From: DATCJA01 sp963814955
Lineage (GTDB): Bacteria > Acidobacteriota > Vicinamibacteria > Vicinamibacterales > UBA2999
DNA: 64,000 nucleotides
Direction: 5' to 3'
Assembly: GCA_963814955.1 (NCBI GenBank)
Contig: CAWFEX010000008.1
Span: 372,001-436,000 of the forward strand
Below, in pieces: positions 37,767 to 47,948 of the stretch. The notes beneath the pieces are model-generated. The model saw nothing but the letters and a program-made list of their open reading frames with translations, was not told the origin of the DNA and did no database searches. Position 1 is the first letter of the stretch; every line of letters begins with the position of its first letter. Both the position numbers and the translations under genes were made by a program.

Positions 37767-40696
37767 CTAGTAAGTAAACCGGAAACCCAACTGCAGCATA
37801 CGCGGCTGATACGCAACATTCGGGTTGAACGACGGCATGCCCATAGTTGCGGTTGCTTTCGACCGTCGTGTACGACCCATAGTTTGCGTGGTTGAACAGC
37901 GTTGAACACTTCCGCGATGCCGTCGATCCCCGTGCGCCCGAGCAGTGCAAACCGCTTCTGGAGTCGCAGGTCGACTCGATGGATCGGCTTCCCCTCGATT
38001 CCGTTTCGCGAGCGTCGCGCCGCCCCCGGCGCTCGCCGGGCGCGCCCGAGTCGCTGCCGACCGTGCCGCCGGTGCCAGCGCGTCGCCGCCGTAGGTGGTG
38101 GCGAAGCGCTGCCCCGATCCGAAGAAGTACAGGCCGCTCAACTGGAACCCATAGCCCATCTGCCAGATGCCGTTGAACACCGCTCGGTGCCGCTGGTCGG
38201 TGGCCGCCAATCCGTATTCCGCTCCGAGCGGTCGCTTGCACGGTGAACGGCACCGGGTTCATGACGCCGCTCCACGGGTTCGGAATCCCGTCCCTGAGGG
38301 CCGAGAGCGTGTAGGTCGCCGAGCCCTGCCAGCTGTTGCTCAATCGTTTGGTGAGCGACGACCTCGCAGGCCGTGGGAGTTGCTGCGGCCGTCGAAGATG
38401 TCCATCGGTACCTGCGGCCCAGTCGTGATACGGCCGCCGGCTGATGTCGGTGAACGGGTAGTTCAGGCCGGTCGCCGGATTGAAGCTCAGGTTGATGTTG
38501 TAGTTCGACCACGCGGTCCTTGCGCTGCCCGGTGAAGGAATAGTCGACGTCGACACCCATCGTGTCGCCGAACTGCCGCTGCACGCCAATCGATGCCTGA
38601 TAGCTGTAGGGCGTTCTCGCGCGTCCGGCGGGGCGATCGTCTGCCCCAAGGCCCGCCGGATGCAGCCGGGGACGAAGTTGACGTTGCAGAACACCTGCTC
38701 CAGATCCTCGGCTCTCGGCAGCGGCCCGTTCCATGGGTTGACCGCGAAGTCTGCGCGTCCGTCATACAGCGTCGAGAGCACGCGCTGGACGTTGGCGAAA
38801 CGAATGGGATGCGCCACCTGGTTGATGAGCCACGCGTAGTACTTTCCGGCTCCGCCACGAATCACGGTCCGGTCGTTGAGGCTGTAGGCAAATCCAACCC
38901 GCGGGACGACGTTGTCGGTGTCGAGCGGGCCGATCGGCCGGCAGGAACGGCTCGCACCGCCAGGTCGTTCGCAAAGGTATCGGTCTCGACGTCGTAGCGC
39001 ACGCCTAGGTTCAGCGTCAGGCGCGATGTCGGGTGCCAGTCGTCCTGGAACCAGACGGCAAAGATGTCGCGCGGGACTCTGGATGTTGCAGCTCCCGAAC
39101 GAGGTCCGGTATTCGCGCGAGATCGGTGACAGCGCCGCGATGTTCCAGGTGCTGGGGTCGTTCCAGACCGGAAACAACTGCTCGATGTTGGCCGGCACCG
39201 GGCCGTTGTCCGCGATCAGGTTCCCGCGCAGGAAATTGCACCAGTCGTGCCACATCAGGTACTTCAGATATTCACCGCCGACCCGGACGTCGTGCCGGCC
39301 CGCCATGTTCGCGGAGATGGTGAAGTCGTCGCGCAGCGTGTAGACGTCCTGGCCGATGATACTGCGGAAAGTTGGTCCCGCCCCCGATGTTGAAGCCTCG
39401 AAGCGTGATGACCGGGGGAAGCTGCCGCTCTGGTTGGCCACCGGATTGCGCGCATTCGCGAGACCGGTCGGTGCTCGTCCATTTGACATTCGGCTCGAGG
39501 AGCCACCGGTTCGCCGCCCAGCCCACCTTGGTCTCGTTGAACGCTCGATTGCTGAGCACGCGCGTCAGCGTGCGCCTGAATCGCCTCGGCGTACTTGTCG
39601 AACTTCACCTGGTTGGCCGGATGATTGGTCGCGCCGCCGACCGTCGCCTGGCTGCCGTCGATCGGCTGATAGTCGCGCCACAGGTAGCTGGATACGGACA
39701 GGCGCGTCTGGCCGAAAAGCTGCCCGTCCACGCGCAGGCTGGGCTTGTGCTGCTTGCGAATGTTCGTCAAATCGATGTTGAAGCTCGGATAGGGCGTGTT
39801 GTGCGTGACGGTCGACGGCTCGCGCTCGAATTCGTACGTTGAAGAAGTAATGCAGGCGGTCGCGCCGAAACGGCCCGCCGGACGTCATGCTGACCTGCTG
39901 ATTCGAGTACGGCAGCACTCGGTGCTGGATGAAATCCGCCGCGTTGAGGTCGTCGTGCCGGAAATAGCCCGACACCGAGCCCGACAGCGTGTTGGTGCCC
40001 GATTTCGTGATGACGTTCACTTGCGCGCCCGACGAGCGGCCCTGGGTCGCGTCGAAGCGGCCCGAGAACTGGAACTCGGCAATGGCGTCCCGGCCGAAGC
40101 TCGGCTGCCGGTTGGAGCCTCCACAGCAGTTGTTGGTGACCTGCATGCCGTCGACGTTGAGCTGCACGGTCCCAAGCGTCCCCGGCAAGCCGCCGGGATC
40201 GATGTGGTTCGCGCGGGAGCCGGGCGCCAGCATCGCCAGATCCAGGAAGTTCCGCCCGTTCACCGGAAGCTCCGACATCTGTCGCGAATCGATGTTCCCG
40301 CCCAGCTGAGAGGAGGCGACGTTGACGAGCGGCGCTTCCCCGGTCACCGTCACGGTCTCCGCCACCGCAGAGGGCTTCAACTCGAGGTTCGACGATGAGC
40401 TGCTGGCCGACGAGGACTTCCAGCCCGGTCCGCTCCAGGATCGCGAAGCCGGACAACTCCGCGATGATCCGATACACGCCGATGCGCACGGGAATTCGAA
40501 ACACCCCGCGGTCATCGGTGAACGTCTCGAACTGAGTCCCCGTCGCCTCGTGCACCGCTCGCACGGCGACTCCGGGAAGCACGCCCGACGTGGAATCGGT
40601 GACCGTGCCGCCGATTGTCGCTTCCTGGGCAAGCCCGACACCGGGCAGGATCAGAATCGCGACAACAGCCAACGCCAACAAGGCTGCGCGTCCCAT
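37767..40696 (-). CDS. TonB-dependent receptor, Oar-like (many frameshifts)
   Basis: The ATG at 40694-40696 follows GAGGAG; the signal peptide is MGRAALLALAVVAILILPGV. The N-terminal domain (GGTVTDSTSGVLPGVAVRAV) and plug (NIDSRQMSELPVNGRNFLD, GTNTLSGSVSGYFRHDDLN) are clear. From about 40390 onward the frame changes at least eight times; fragments such as VLPYSNQQVSMTSGGPF, NGPVPANIEQLFPVW, VVPRVGFAYSLNDR and SLTKRLSNSWQGSATY cover the barrel in order. It ends in a normal last strand (RMLQLGFRFTY) at 37767. Full length after repair is close to 970 residues. The density of breaks is the highest in the window. Confidence 0.72.
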
Positions 40697-40882
40697 CGGT
40701 GCTCTCCTCTCTGCAAGGGCTCAACCGCAAGACCTGGGTTCAACGCCTCCGCCGGACGAATGAGACCGACGACAACCGTGGATGTATCAGCCGACCCGTA
40801 ATGTGCTCGACACCTCCGACGAAAAATACGACGAGATGATGACGTGATGCGCGTGGAGACGAATGTCAGCGGGCGCAAGGCC

Positions 40883-41727
40883 TCACCAGGGCAGACCGAA
40901 GGCATTGTGCACGGCCTTGTTCCCCTCGCATATCGCGCTTTCCCACTGCTCCTCTGGCTTGTTGCGCCCCATCTGCACCGCGCAGCTTCCACGGCTGGGT
41001 GAAGACCTTCGGATCGTCGATGGTCGCCACGTAGTCGATTCGATCCGGACCCGTGAACGTCCATCGCTCAGTCACCCGCATGGCGTCGCTGTGGAAGCTG
41101 CCGACAATGTCGAACCACGTCTTGTCGTTGTGATTGGTCACGTCGACCACGAGCGTATTGCCCTCCCACCGCCCGCGCGAGTCGCCCATCCACAACTTGA
41201 GCGAATCGCCGACGTGCGGACGCCCATCGAGATAGATGACGCGATAGTGATGTCCGAACTCGTGAAGGATCACGATGTGGCTCGGGGACTGGAGGATCCG
41301 CATGTTCCCCTGATAGTTGATGCGGGGCACGCCCTCTTCGAAGCAACGTGAGACCGGATCGAGGTATTCAGGCTTTGACGGCCGCGTGTGCTGCGCGTGG
41401 TGGAACTGCGCCTTTTCCGCCGCCCACGGCTGGTACGGAATCATTCCGCTGGGCGGATCGATCACCGGCCGGCCTTTTTGTGGCGCCTGGCCGCCGATTC
41501 TCGTGTGCTCGTCGCGATCGACGAAGCCGGCCTGGATGCTGTATGTCGTGATATCGCTTCGCTGACTCCAGTAGCCCTGGATATCCGGCTGACCATCCGC
41601 GTGTCCGTGGAGGGTCCCATGGCTTTTCAGCCGGCGGTCGACGTCTGGCCCGCCGACGTACTGGGGCGCCAGCAGCATTCCCGCGATGACGACCGCGATT
41701 GACTGAACCGAACCATCGATGCGCCAC
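40883..41727 (-). CDS. Uncharacterised secreted protein, family B copy 4 (diverged, two frameshifts)
   Basis: Probable start is GTG 41725-41727 behind AAGGAGG (MAHRWFGS). One base near 41708 must be skipped to join VQSIAVVIAGMLLAPQ. The core shares only part of the family pattern: GVPRINYQGNMRILQSPSH, YRVIYLDGRPHVGDS, LWMGDSRGRWEGNTLVVDVT, TWFDIVGSFHSDAMRVTERW, DPKVFTQPWKL. Near 40980 another indel moves the end to QMGRNKPEEQWESAICEGNK and AVHNAFGLPW with stop TGA 40883-40885. I prefer this to the given frame because it reads as a natural C-terminus. It belongs to a subgroup with copy 5. Function unknown. Confidence 0.7.
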
Positions 41728-41797
41728 GCGACTCCCTCCTTCTGCCCGAGTGATACGCGTTGCCCGTTTCAGTTCAAGGTGCGATTCTCGACCGCCC

Positions 41798-42637
41798 TTA
41801 TTCTCTTCGTCGACTCCTATCGGCCTGCTGGGAGCTTGTCGCCGGGCCTCGTCCCCACCGCGACGCCATCAAACGAGTAGCAGGGGTATCCAGCAGTTGG
41901 AGGTTTGGTTCCTTGCGACGGTACAGCAGCATGCTCATCTTCCACGGCCTGGTGAACACCTTCGGGTCTTCGACCGTCACTTCGTAGTTGATCGTGTCGC
42001 GGTCGACGAGTGAGTAACGCTCCGTCAGATGCATCTCCTCACTGTGGAAGTTCCCGGCCCGATCGAACCACGTGTCGGCATTGAAATGCCTCACGCTGAC
42101 AACGCAGCGTGTCTCCTTCCCACCGTCCTCGCGAATCGCCCATCCACCATTCGATCGGTCCCTCCGGGTGCGTGCTCCCGTCGACGTAAATATGGCGAAT
42201 CGCGTGCACGTACTCGTACAGAATCGCAATGTAGGTTGGCGTCTGGACAATCTGGAAGGGAAACGGCATGTAGGTGATGCGCGGCACGCCGGGCAGGTAA
42301 CAATTGACCTCGGGGTCGAGCGTCATTCGATTCTTGTAGTTCTCCTCCTTCTTGGCTCGAGCCCACGCCTGGTATGGAATCTCGTTGCCCTCGACCACGC
42401 CGCGGCTCGCGGGAATGCCAAGCCACGGCGCCGGCTGCGGACCAGGTGCGGCATTCTGATCCTGGATGTTCCAGGCCGCGCTGTTCATCACCTGCCAGAT
42501 GCCGGACAAATCGGGCCGGCTGTCCGGCGTGCGCGAAACCGCCTGGCTACTCCGCCCTGGGCGCCAGCCGGCACTGGAGCAAGCGATCCGATCGTCGCGG
42601 TCATGACGAGTGCCCACCGAGCAAGCCAACCTGTCAT
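41798..42637 (-). CDS. Uncharacterised secreted protein, family B copy 5 (diverged, frameshifted)
   Basis: The ATG at 42635-42637 follows GGAGAG and gives a signal peptide (MTGWLARWALVMTATIGSLA). A break near 42540 leads to the frame with DSRPDLSGIWQVMNSAAW, GVPRITYMPFPFQIVQTP, IRHIYVDGSTHPEGP and WWMGDSRGRWEGDTL. Another near 42115 leads to VRHFNADTWFDRAGNFH, ERYSLVDRDTINYEVTVED and DPKVFTRPWKMSMLLYRR. The end is uncertain: 41798 in the listed frame, or TAG 41817-41819 after a further shift (CYSFDGVAVGTRPGDK). It pairs with copy 4 in sequence and position. Function unknown. Confidence 0.68.
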
Positions 42638-42796
42638 TGAACTCTCCGGGCGCTGCCGCTCGAAGCCGGACGTTGCGGGCGTGCTGGACGACGAAAGAGC
42701 GGCACGCGATCCGATGTGATCGGCGCGAATCCTAGAGGGACACTCAGGCCTTGTCAAGCAAGGGTCGGCCTGTTTTCCGAAGCATGGAATCGTGTT

Positions 42797-43714
42797 TCAG
42801 GCGGCCATCCGAGCCGTGCGGAACTCCTCGAGCAACCGGGGTACGTTGCCGGCCACCGAATGAAGCGCCGGGGTCCAGCCAAGTTCCTTGGAGCGGGGAC
42901 TGCGCACGATCTGGTTCAGTGCGAGGGCGTCGGCGTATGGGCCCATTTTGGCGCGGGCTTCATCGATGGGCACATGTCGCACTTCTGGCTGCACCTTGGC
43001 GTACCGGGCGAGTGCCTCAACAATATCGCTGACACGTTCGTCCGCCTCGTCATTGGCATGGTAGATCCCGCAGGCGTCTGGCAGCGTGGCCACACGTACA
43101 TATAGGTCGGCCAGATCGCGGTCGTATACACACGCCCAGCGATTTCGACCGTCACCCACCACACGCAACAGTCCGTTGGCGGCATTTTTCACCATGTCGC
43201 CAATGATTCCGCGGGCGCCTCCATACACAATGCCGGGTCGCACGATGGCGGTGCGAAGCAGTCTCCCGCGTCCGGCGTCGAGGACGAGCTTCTCATGATC
43301 GGGCAGCCACCCGACATGCGGCGTGGGACGCACCGGAGCATCCTCGCCCGCCGCGCCGGTGGTGTTTCCCAGAACCCACATACCAGAGGTATAGACGAAG
43401 CTCACTGGCTCGCCCTTGGCCGCATGACGAACTGCAGCACCCAGCAGCGAATCGATGGCCTGCCGATCGAGGTCCGGGGCGCGCCTCATCGGCTCGAGCG
43501 CCGTGTGAATAATGCTGTCGCATGCTTCGACCGCCGCAACGTAGTACTTCGGCATCGACAAGTCGCCCACGATCGGTTGCACGCCGATGAGCCTCATGCG
43601 CTCGGCCTTTTCCGGATCGCGAACGAGTGCGGTTACTGTGTGTCCGCCGCGCCGTAACGCATCGAGCACGGCCGATCCTACATACCCGGTGGCCCCTGTC
43701 AGGAAGATGCGCAT
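42797..43714 (-). CDS. NAD(P)-dependent epimerase/dehydratase of the extended SDR type
   Basis: Start ATG 43712-43714 (MRIFLTGATGYVGSAVLDAL); the longer frame to 43729 adds five residues. The Rossmann motif GATGYVG is at the N-terminus, followed by ALVRDPEKAERMRLIGV. A serine and tyrosine lie around VYTSGMWVLG, but a canonical Y-x3-K is not evident, so it may be an NmrA-like or atypical SDR rather than a sugar epimerase. VRPGIVYGGARG and a cap region follow. Intact, about 305 residues. It lies upstream of family B copy 5 in the same direction, with a 160-base gap, and is divergent from the acyl-CoA synthetase fusion. Confidence 0.83.
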   Translation of the reverse strand: MRIFLTGATGYVGSAVLDALRRGGHTVTALVRDPEKAERMRLIGVQPIVGDLSMPKYYVAAVEACDSIIHTALEPMRRAPDLDRQAIDSLLGAAVRHAAKGEPVSFVYTSGMWVLGNTTGAAGEDAPVRPTPHVGWLPDHEKLVLDAGRGRLLRTAIVRPGIVYGGARGIIGDMVKNAANGLLRVVGDGRNRWACVYDRDLADLYVRVATLPDACGIYHANDEADERVSDIVEALARYAKVQPEVRHVPIDEARAKMGPYADALALNQIVRSPRSKELGWTPALHSVAGNVPRLLEEFRTARMAA

Positions 43715-43864
43715 TGTTGAGGCACACATTGTAGTCGCTGTTGGGTCGGCGCCCCACGATGAAGTGATTCAACGGCGCGAGAGCAAACCATTCATGCCAT
43801 TACGTAGGTCTTGCCGTATATCGGTGAAATGCCCAACTTCACTGGTCACGCGTCATAATCCCTC

Positions 43865-46390
43865 ATGCAGCGCAACACGCTGATTGATTTTTTTCGAGAT
43901 CTGTCCGCGTCGCGCGACGAATTCCTCGCATACGACGATGGTTATCGACGAAAGAGCTATACGTACCAGCAGGTTGCGTCAGCCGCGCGTGGATTTGCGG
44001 CCAGACTGACGGCGGCAGGACTGCAGAAGGGCGATAAAGTCGTCTTCTGGGGCGAGAACAGGCCCGAATGGATCGCCTGTTATTGGGGATGCCTCCTTGC
44101 CGGCGCCATTGTCGTTCCGATTGACTATCGCTCGTCGGCCGAATTCGTTCGGACAGTGAGCCGTCTGGTCCAGGCGCGAATAATTCTGCTTGGCACCGAC
44201 GTTCCTGAACTGGCAAACCACGCCGATTTCGGCGGCACGGCACAGTGGCGTTTCGCCGATTTCGACTGGCACGCCGACGCCCCGATTCCCGGCGTCGTGA
44301 TTTCGCGCGACGACATCATCCAGATCATTTTCACGTCCGGGGCGACCGGAGATCCGAAAGGAGTCGTCATCCGTCACCGCAACGTCCTGGCCAATATCGT
44401 CCCGGTTGAGCGGGAGATCCTCAAATATCGCAGGTACGGACGGCCGTTCCACCCGATCCGGTTCCTGAATCTGCTTCCGCTCAGTCACATGTTCGGCCAG
44501 GCGATGGCCACGAACGTTCCGCCGATGATCCACGGGACGGTACTTTTCACGCGCAGCCTCAATCCGAACGACATCATGCGGCTGATTCACGCGCGGCGTG
44601 TTTCGGTATTGGTGTGTGTGCCCAAAATTCTCGACGTCCTGCGCGACTACGTCGTCCGCGCAATGCCTGAATCCACCGAATCGCCCCGCGCCGGCATATC
44701 AATTCCCGGCCGCTGGTGGAAATACCGGCGGGTGCATTCGGCGTTTGGCATGAAGTTCTGGGCGTTTGTTGTCGGCGCGGCCCCGCTGTCTTCCGAGCTC
44801 GAAGAGTTCTGGCGTCGAATGGGGTTCGTCGTCCTTCAAGGCTATGGGCTGACAGAAACGGCCCCAATCGTGACCCTCAATCATCCGTTCAAGACGCGCA
44901 AAGAAGGCTCGGTCGGCGAACCGATTGCCGGCGTCGAGCTGCGGATCGCCGAGGACGGAGAGATTCTCGTACGGGGAGAGAACGTCACCAGCGGCTACTA
45001 CGGCTCGGAATCCGGTGCTGACCCCAATTCACCAATCGACGCCGAGGGATGGCTCCATACGGGCGACATCGGCGAACAAGATGCGCAGGGTCGGCTGTTC
45101 ATCAAGGGGCGAAAGAAAGAGATGATTGTGACGCCCGAGGGGTTGAACGTGTTCCCCGAAGACGTCGAGCGCACGCTCAACGATTTGCCCGGCGTGCGCG
45201 ATTCGGCGGTGGTGGGCGTTGCCAGCGGCGGCGAGGAACGCGTTCACGCGGTCGTGAGGCTCGAAGCGAACAGCGATGTCAACGACATCGTGCGCCGCGC
45301 GAACGCCGCACTACAGGATCACCAGCGCATCCGCGGCATATCGGTGTGGCCCGGGGACGAGCTGCCGCGCACGGAAGGGACCCGGAAGCTTCGGCGCGGG
45401 ATGATTCGCGACTGGGTAGTTTCCGGTGAAAAGCAGGTCGTCCCCACGGGACAAGACACGCTCGAGGATCTGATTACGCGGTTTGCGCGTGGCCGCCACG
45501 TCGGAGGAGCGACAACTCTCGAGGAGCTTGGCTTGACTTCGCTTGATCGGGTCGAGCTGATGGTCGCGCTCGAAGATCGATTCCAGACACCTGTCGACGA
45601 AGCGAGCTTTGCGGAAGCCCGAAGCGTCGATGATTTGAAACAGCTTCTCGCACGCGACGCTGCACGCGAAGAAACCTCGCATGCGATTGACTTCCCCACG
45701 TGGAACCGCACGCGGCCTGTCGATCTGATTCGGCGTCTGTCCCTTGCGACCTGGATTCTGCCGCTGACACGGATGGTCGCGTACACGCGCGTCGAAGGCC
45801 TCGAGCACCTCGAAACAATCCATGGGCCCGTCCTGTTCGCCTCCAACCACCTCAGTCACATGGACGTCCCTGTCATCCTCGCCGCGCTGCCGGGACGCTG
45901 GCGCGCGCGCGTCGCACCGGCGATGCTCAAGGAATTCTTCGAAGCACACTTTCATCCCGGCGAGCACAGCTGGCGGCAATGGTTCACCAACTCGCTCAAC
46001 TATTACCTGGCATGTTTCTATTTCAACGGGTTCCCGATTCCCCAGCGGGAGGTGGGCACGCGCCACACGCTGCGTTACATGGGGGACCTGGTGAGCGAGG
46101 GGCGCTCGATTCTGATCTTTCCGGAAGGCGTCAGGGGTGAGACCGGGATCATCCGGCCGTTTCGCGGCGGCGTCGGCATGATCGCCTCGCGTCTTGACGT
46201 GCCCGTCGTTCCCGTTCGTCTGGATGGGATCGATCGCGTGCTCCACACAACGTGGATGCTCATCAGACCCGGCAGGGTTCGAGTGGCGTTCGGCGCGCCG
46301 ATCCGGTTGAAGGGCGACGATTACGCAGCTCTGGCGAGACAAGTGGAAGAGACAGTGCGATCACTCGCTCCAAACAACAGGATCCGTTGA
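43865..46390 (+). CDS. Trifunctional acyl-CoA/ACP synthetase, acyl carrier domain and PlsC acyltransferase
   Basis: Protein of 841 residues with three modules in order. Residues about 10-500 are an adenylate-forming enzyme (IIFTSGATGDPKGVVIRH, GYGLTETAP, GWLHTGDIGEQD, KGRKKEMIVTPEGLNV). Around residue 559 is an acyl carrier motif, LGLTSLDRVELM, whose Ser would carry phosphopantetheine. Residues about 640-841 are a glycerolipid acyltransferase (ASNHLSHMDVP, the NHx4D box; IFPEGVRGETG; PFRGGVGMIA). It probably activates free fatty acids and transfers them to a lysophospholipid, as E. coli Aas does, but with the opposite domain order and an added carrier domain. Intact; infA follows. Confidence 0.87.
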   Translation: MQRNTLIDFFRDLSASRDEFLAYDDGYRRKSYTYQQVASAARGFAARLTAAGLQKGDKVVFWGENRPEWIACYWGCLLAGAIVVPIDYRSSAEFVRTVSRLVQARIILLGTDVPELANHADFGGTAQWRFADFDWHADAPIPGVVISRDDIIQIIFTSGATGDPKGVVIRHRNVLANIVPVEREILKYRRYGRPFHPIRFLNLLPLSHMFGQAMATNVPPMIHGTVLFTRSLNPNDIMRLIHARRVSVLVCVPKILDVLRDYVVRAMPESTESPRAGISIPGRWWKYRRVHSAFGMKFWAFVVGAAPLSSELEEFWRRMGFVVLQGYGLTETAPIVTLNHPFKTRKEGSVGEPIAGVELRIAEDGEILVRGENVTSGYYGSESGADPNSPIDAEGWLHTGDIGEQDAQGRLFIKGRKKEMIVTPEGLNVFPEDVERTLNDLPGVRDSAVVGVASGGEERVHAVVRLEANSDVNDIVRRANAALQDHQRIRGISVWPGDELPRTEGTRKLRRGMIRDWVVSGEKQVVPTGQDTLEDLITRFARGRHVGGATTLEELGLTSLDRVELMVALEDRFQTPVDEASFAEARSVDDLKQLLARDAAREETSHAIDFPTWNRTRPVDLIRRLSLATWILPLTRMVAYTRVEGLEHLETIHGPVLFASNHLSHMDVPVILAALPGRWRARVAPAMLKEFFEAHFHPGEHSWRQWFTNSLNYYLACFYFNGFPIPQREVGTRHTLRYMGDLVSEGRSILIFPEGVRGETGIIRPFRGGVGMIASRLDVPVVPVRLDGIDRVLHTTWMLIRPGRVRVAFGAPIRLKGDDYAALARQVEETVRSLAPNNRIR

Positions 46391-46453
46391 AGTTGCGCCG
46401 CGAGACTGCCTGTGGCACACTCATTGCTATGTTTTGCGTGAAAGGATGAGCTA

Positions 46454-46672
46454 TTGAGCAAAGACGATCTCATTGATATGCAGGGGACGGTCGTGGCGGT
46501 GCACTCAGGAGGGCTGTACCGCGTGCAGTGCGATGCCGGTCATGAAGTGCTCGCCCAGTTGAGCGGCCGAATGCGCCGATTCCGCATCAAGGTCGTACCC
46601 GGGGATCGAGTCACCGTCGGCGTCTCACCTTACGATCCAGTCCGCGGCATCATCACCTTCCGCGCACGTTAA
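46454..46672 (+). CDS. infA: Translation initiation factor IF-1
   Basis: Protein of 72 residues, the exact family length, with the OB-fold pattern GTVVAVHSGGLYRVQCDAGH, LSGRMRRFRIKVVPGD and SPYDPVRGIITFRAR. It binds the ribosomal A site with IF-2 and IF-3 during initiation. The start is TTG at 46454 (Ser-Lys-Asp follow), preceded by AAAGGATGAG. It is away from the ribosomal-protein operon where infA usually lies and next to an RNA helicase, a pairing that suggests an additional IF-1 copy or a cold-response role. Confidence 0.92.
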   Translation: MSKDDLIDMQGTVVAVHSGGLYRVQCDAGHEVLAQLSGRMRRFRIKVVPGDRVTVGVSPYDPVRGIITFRAR

Positions 46673-46682
46673 GTCAGCAGTC

Positions 46683-47948
46683 TTGAAACCGAATTCAGCA
46701 CATTCAACACAGAAAACTGCCAGCCGCCGCCGACCGCGCGGCCGGGCTCGAGGTTCATCCACGCGCCGGCATCCGATCGAACGTCACGTCGCGCGCGAAG
46801 CTCCGGCGCTTCCCTACGAACCAGTCCTGTTCGATTCGGCGCCTCTGCCCTTCGAACGGCTCTCGCTGGATGACCGCCTCCTGAGCGGCATCAAGGATCT
46901 GGGATGGCGCGAGACCAAGCCGGTTCAGAGCGGCGTCATTCCGTTCGCCATGGAGGGTCTCGACGTCATTGCATGTGCCGAGACGGGCACTGGAAAAACC
47001 GCAGCCTTCCTCGTTCCGATACTTCAGCGCTTTCTGCGCCGCGAAACGCCGGAACGCTCAATCACCAGAGCCCTCATACTCGCTCCGACGCGCGAGCTCG
47101 TCGTGCAGATTGAGGACCAGGTTCAGGGACTGACCTATCACACGGCACTCTCGAGTATCGCCGTTTACGGCGGCGTGCCGATGGATCCGCAGGAGCGCGC
47201 GCTCCGCGCGGGTGTCGACATGGTCGTGGCAACGCCAGGCCGTCTCATGGACCACATGCGGCACGACGTGACGAATTTCACGGGCATCGAAGTGCTCGTG
47301 CTGGACGAGGCCGATCGCATGCTCGACATGGGATTCTGGCCCGATGTCCAGCGTATCCTGGCCGCTCTTCCGCCGGTGCGCCAGACGTTGCTGTTCTCCG
47401 CCACAATTCCCGCCGAAGTGCTGCAGCTGACGCGCGAGTTTCTGCATCAGCCGAAACTCGTGCAGGTGGGCCGGCATGGCGGGCCCGCTCGCACGATCTC
47501 TCACGCGATTCAGACCGTGACCAAGGCCGAAAAAGTCGAGTGGCTCGCACGCTGGCTGCGGCATGAGGCCGAAGGACCGGTGCTGATTTTCTGTCGGACG
47601 AAGATTGGCGCCGATCGAGTGGCGTCAAGGTTGATCGGCCTCGGTATTCGTGCCGCGGTCGTTCACGCAGACCGCACGCAGCAGCAGCGGATGGCTGCTG
47701 TTGAGGGATTCCGCGCAGGAACCTATCCGGTACTGGTCGCAACGGACGTGGCCGCAAGAGGGCTCGACATCGACGGCATCGCACACGTCGTGAATTTCGA
47801 GGTGCCCGATACACCCGAAGCGTATGTGCACCGCGTCGGTCGCACCGGCCGCTCTGATGCAACCGGAACCGCTCTCACGCTCGTCGCTCCTGAAGAACTG
47901 CGCGCACTCCGCGCGCTGGAGAAAGCCGTTGGGGTCCAACTTCAATAA
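46683..47948 (+). CDS. DEAD-box ATP-dependent RNA helicase
   Basis: All helicase motifs are present: Q motif region (PFERLSLDDRLLSGIKDLGW, TKPVQ), Walker A AETGTGKT, PTRELVVQ, TPGRL, DEAD in VLDEADRMLDMGFW, SAT in LFSATIP, ATDVAARGLDIDG and HRVGRTGR. The core is about 360 residues with an Arg/Ser/Pro-rich N-terminus of about 55 and almost no C-terminal extension. It fits the RhlE-like group, which remodels ribosomal or messenger RNA. The TTG start at 46683 has no clear ribosome binding site. It starts 11 bases after infA, so the two are probably co-transcribed. Confidence 0.9.
   Translation: MKPNSAHSTQKTASRRRPRGRARGSSTRRHPIERHVAREAPALPYEPVLFDSAPLPFERLSLDDRLLSGIKDLGWRETKPVQSGVIPFAMEGLDVIACAETGTGKTAAFLVPILQRFLRRETPERSITRALILAPTRELVVQIEDQVQGLTYHTALSSIAVYGGVPMDPQERALRAGVDMVVATPGRLMDHMRHDVTNFTGIEVLVLDEADRMLDMGFWPDVQRILAALPPVRQTLLFSATIPAEVLQLTREFLHQPKLVQVGRHGGPARTISHAIQTVTKAEKVEWLARWLRHEAEGPVLIFCRTKIGADRVASRLIGLGIRAAVVHADRTQQQRMAAVEGFRAGTYPVLVATDVAARGLDIDGIAHVVNFEVPDTPEAYVHRVGRTGRSDATGTALTLVAPEELRALRALEKAVGVQLQ

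Noticed and set aside
45311..46342. Long minus-strand open frame of 343 residues inside the acyl-CoA synthetase fusion
   Set aside because: Composition is that of an antisense shadow in GC-rich DNA, with no family motif, while the plus-strand protein is conserved throughout.
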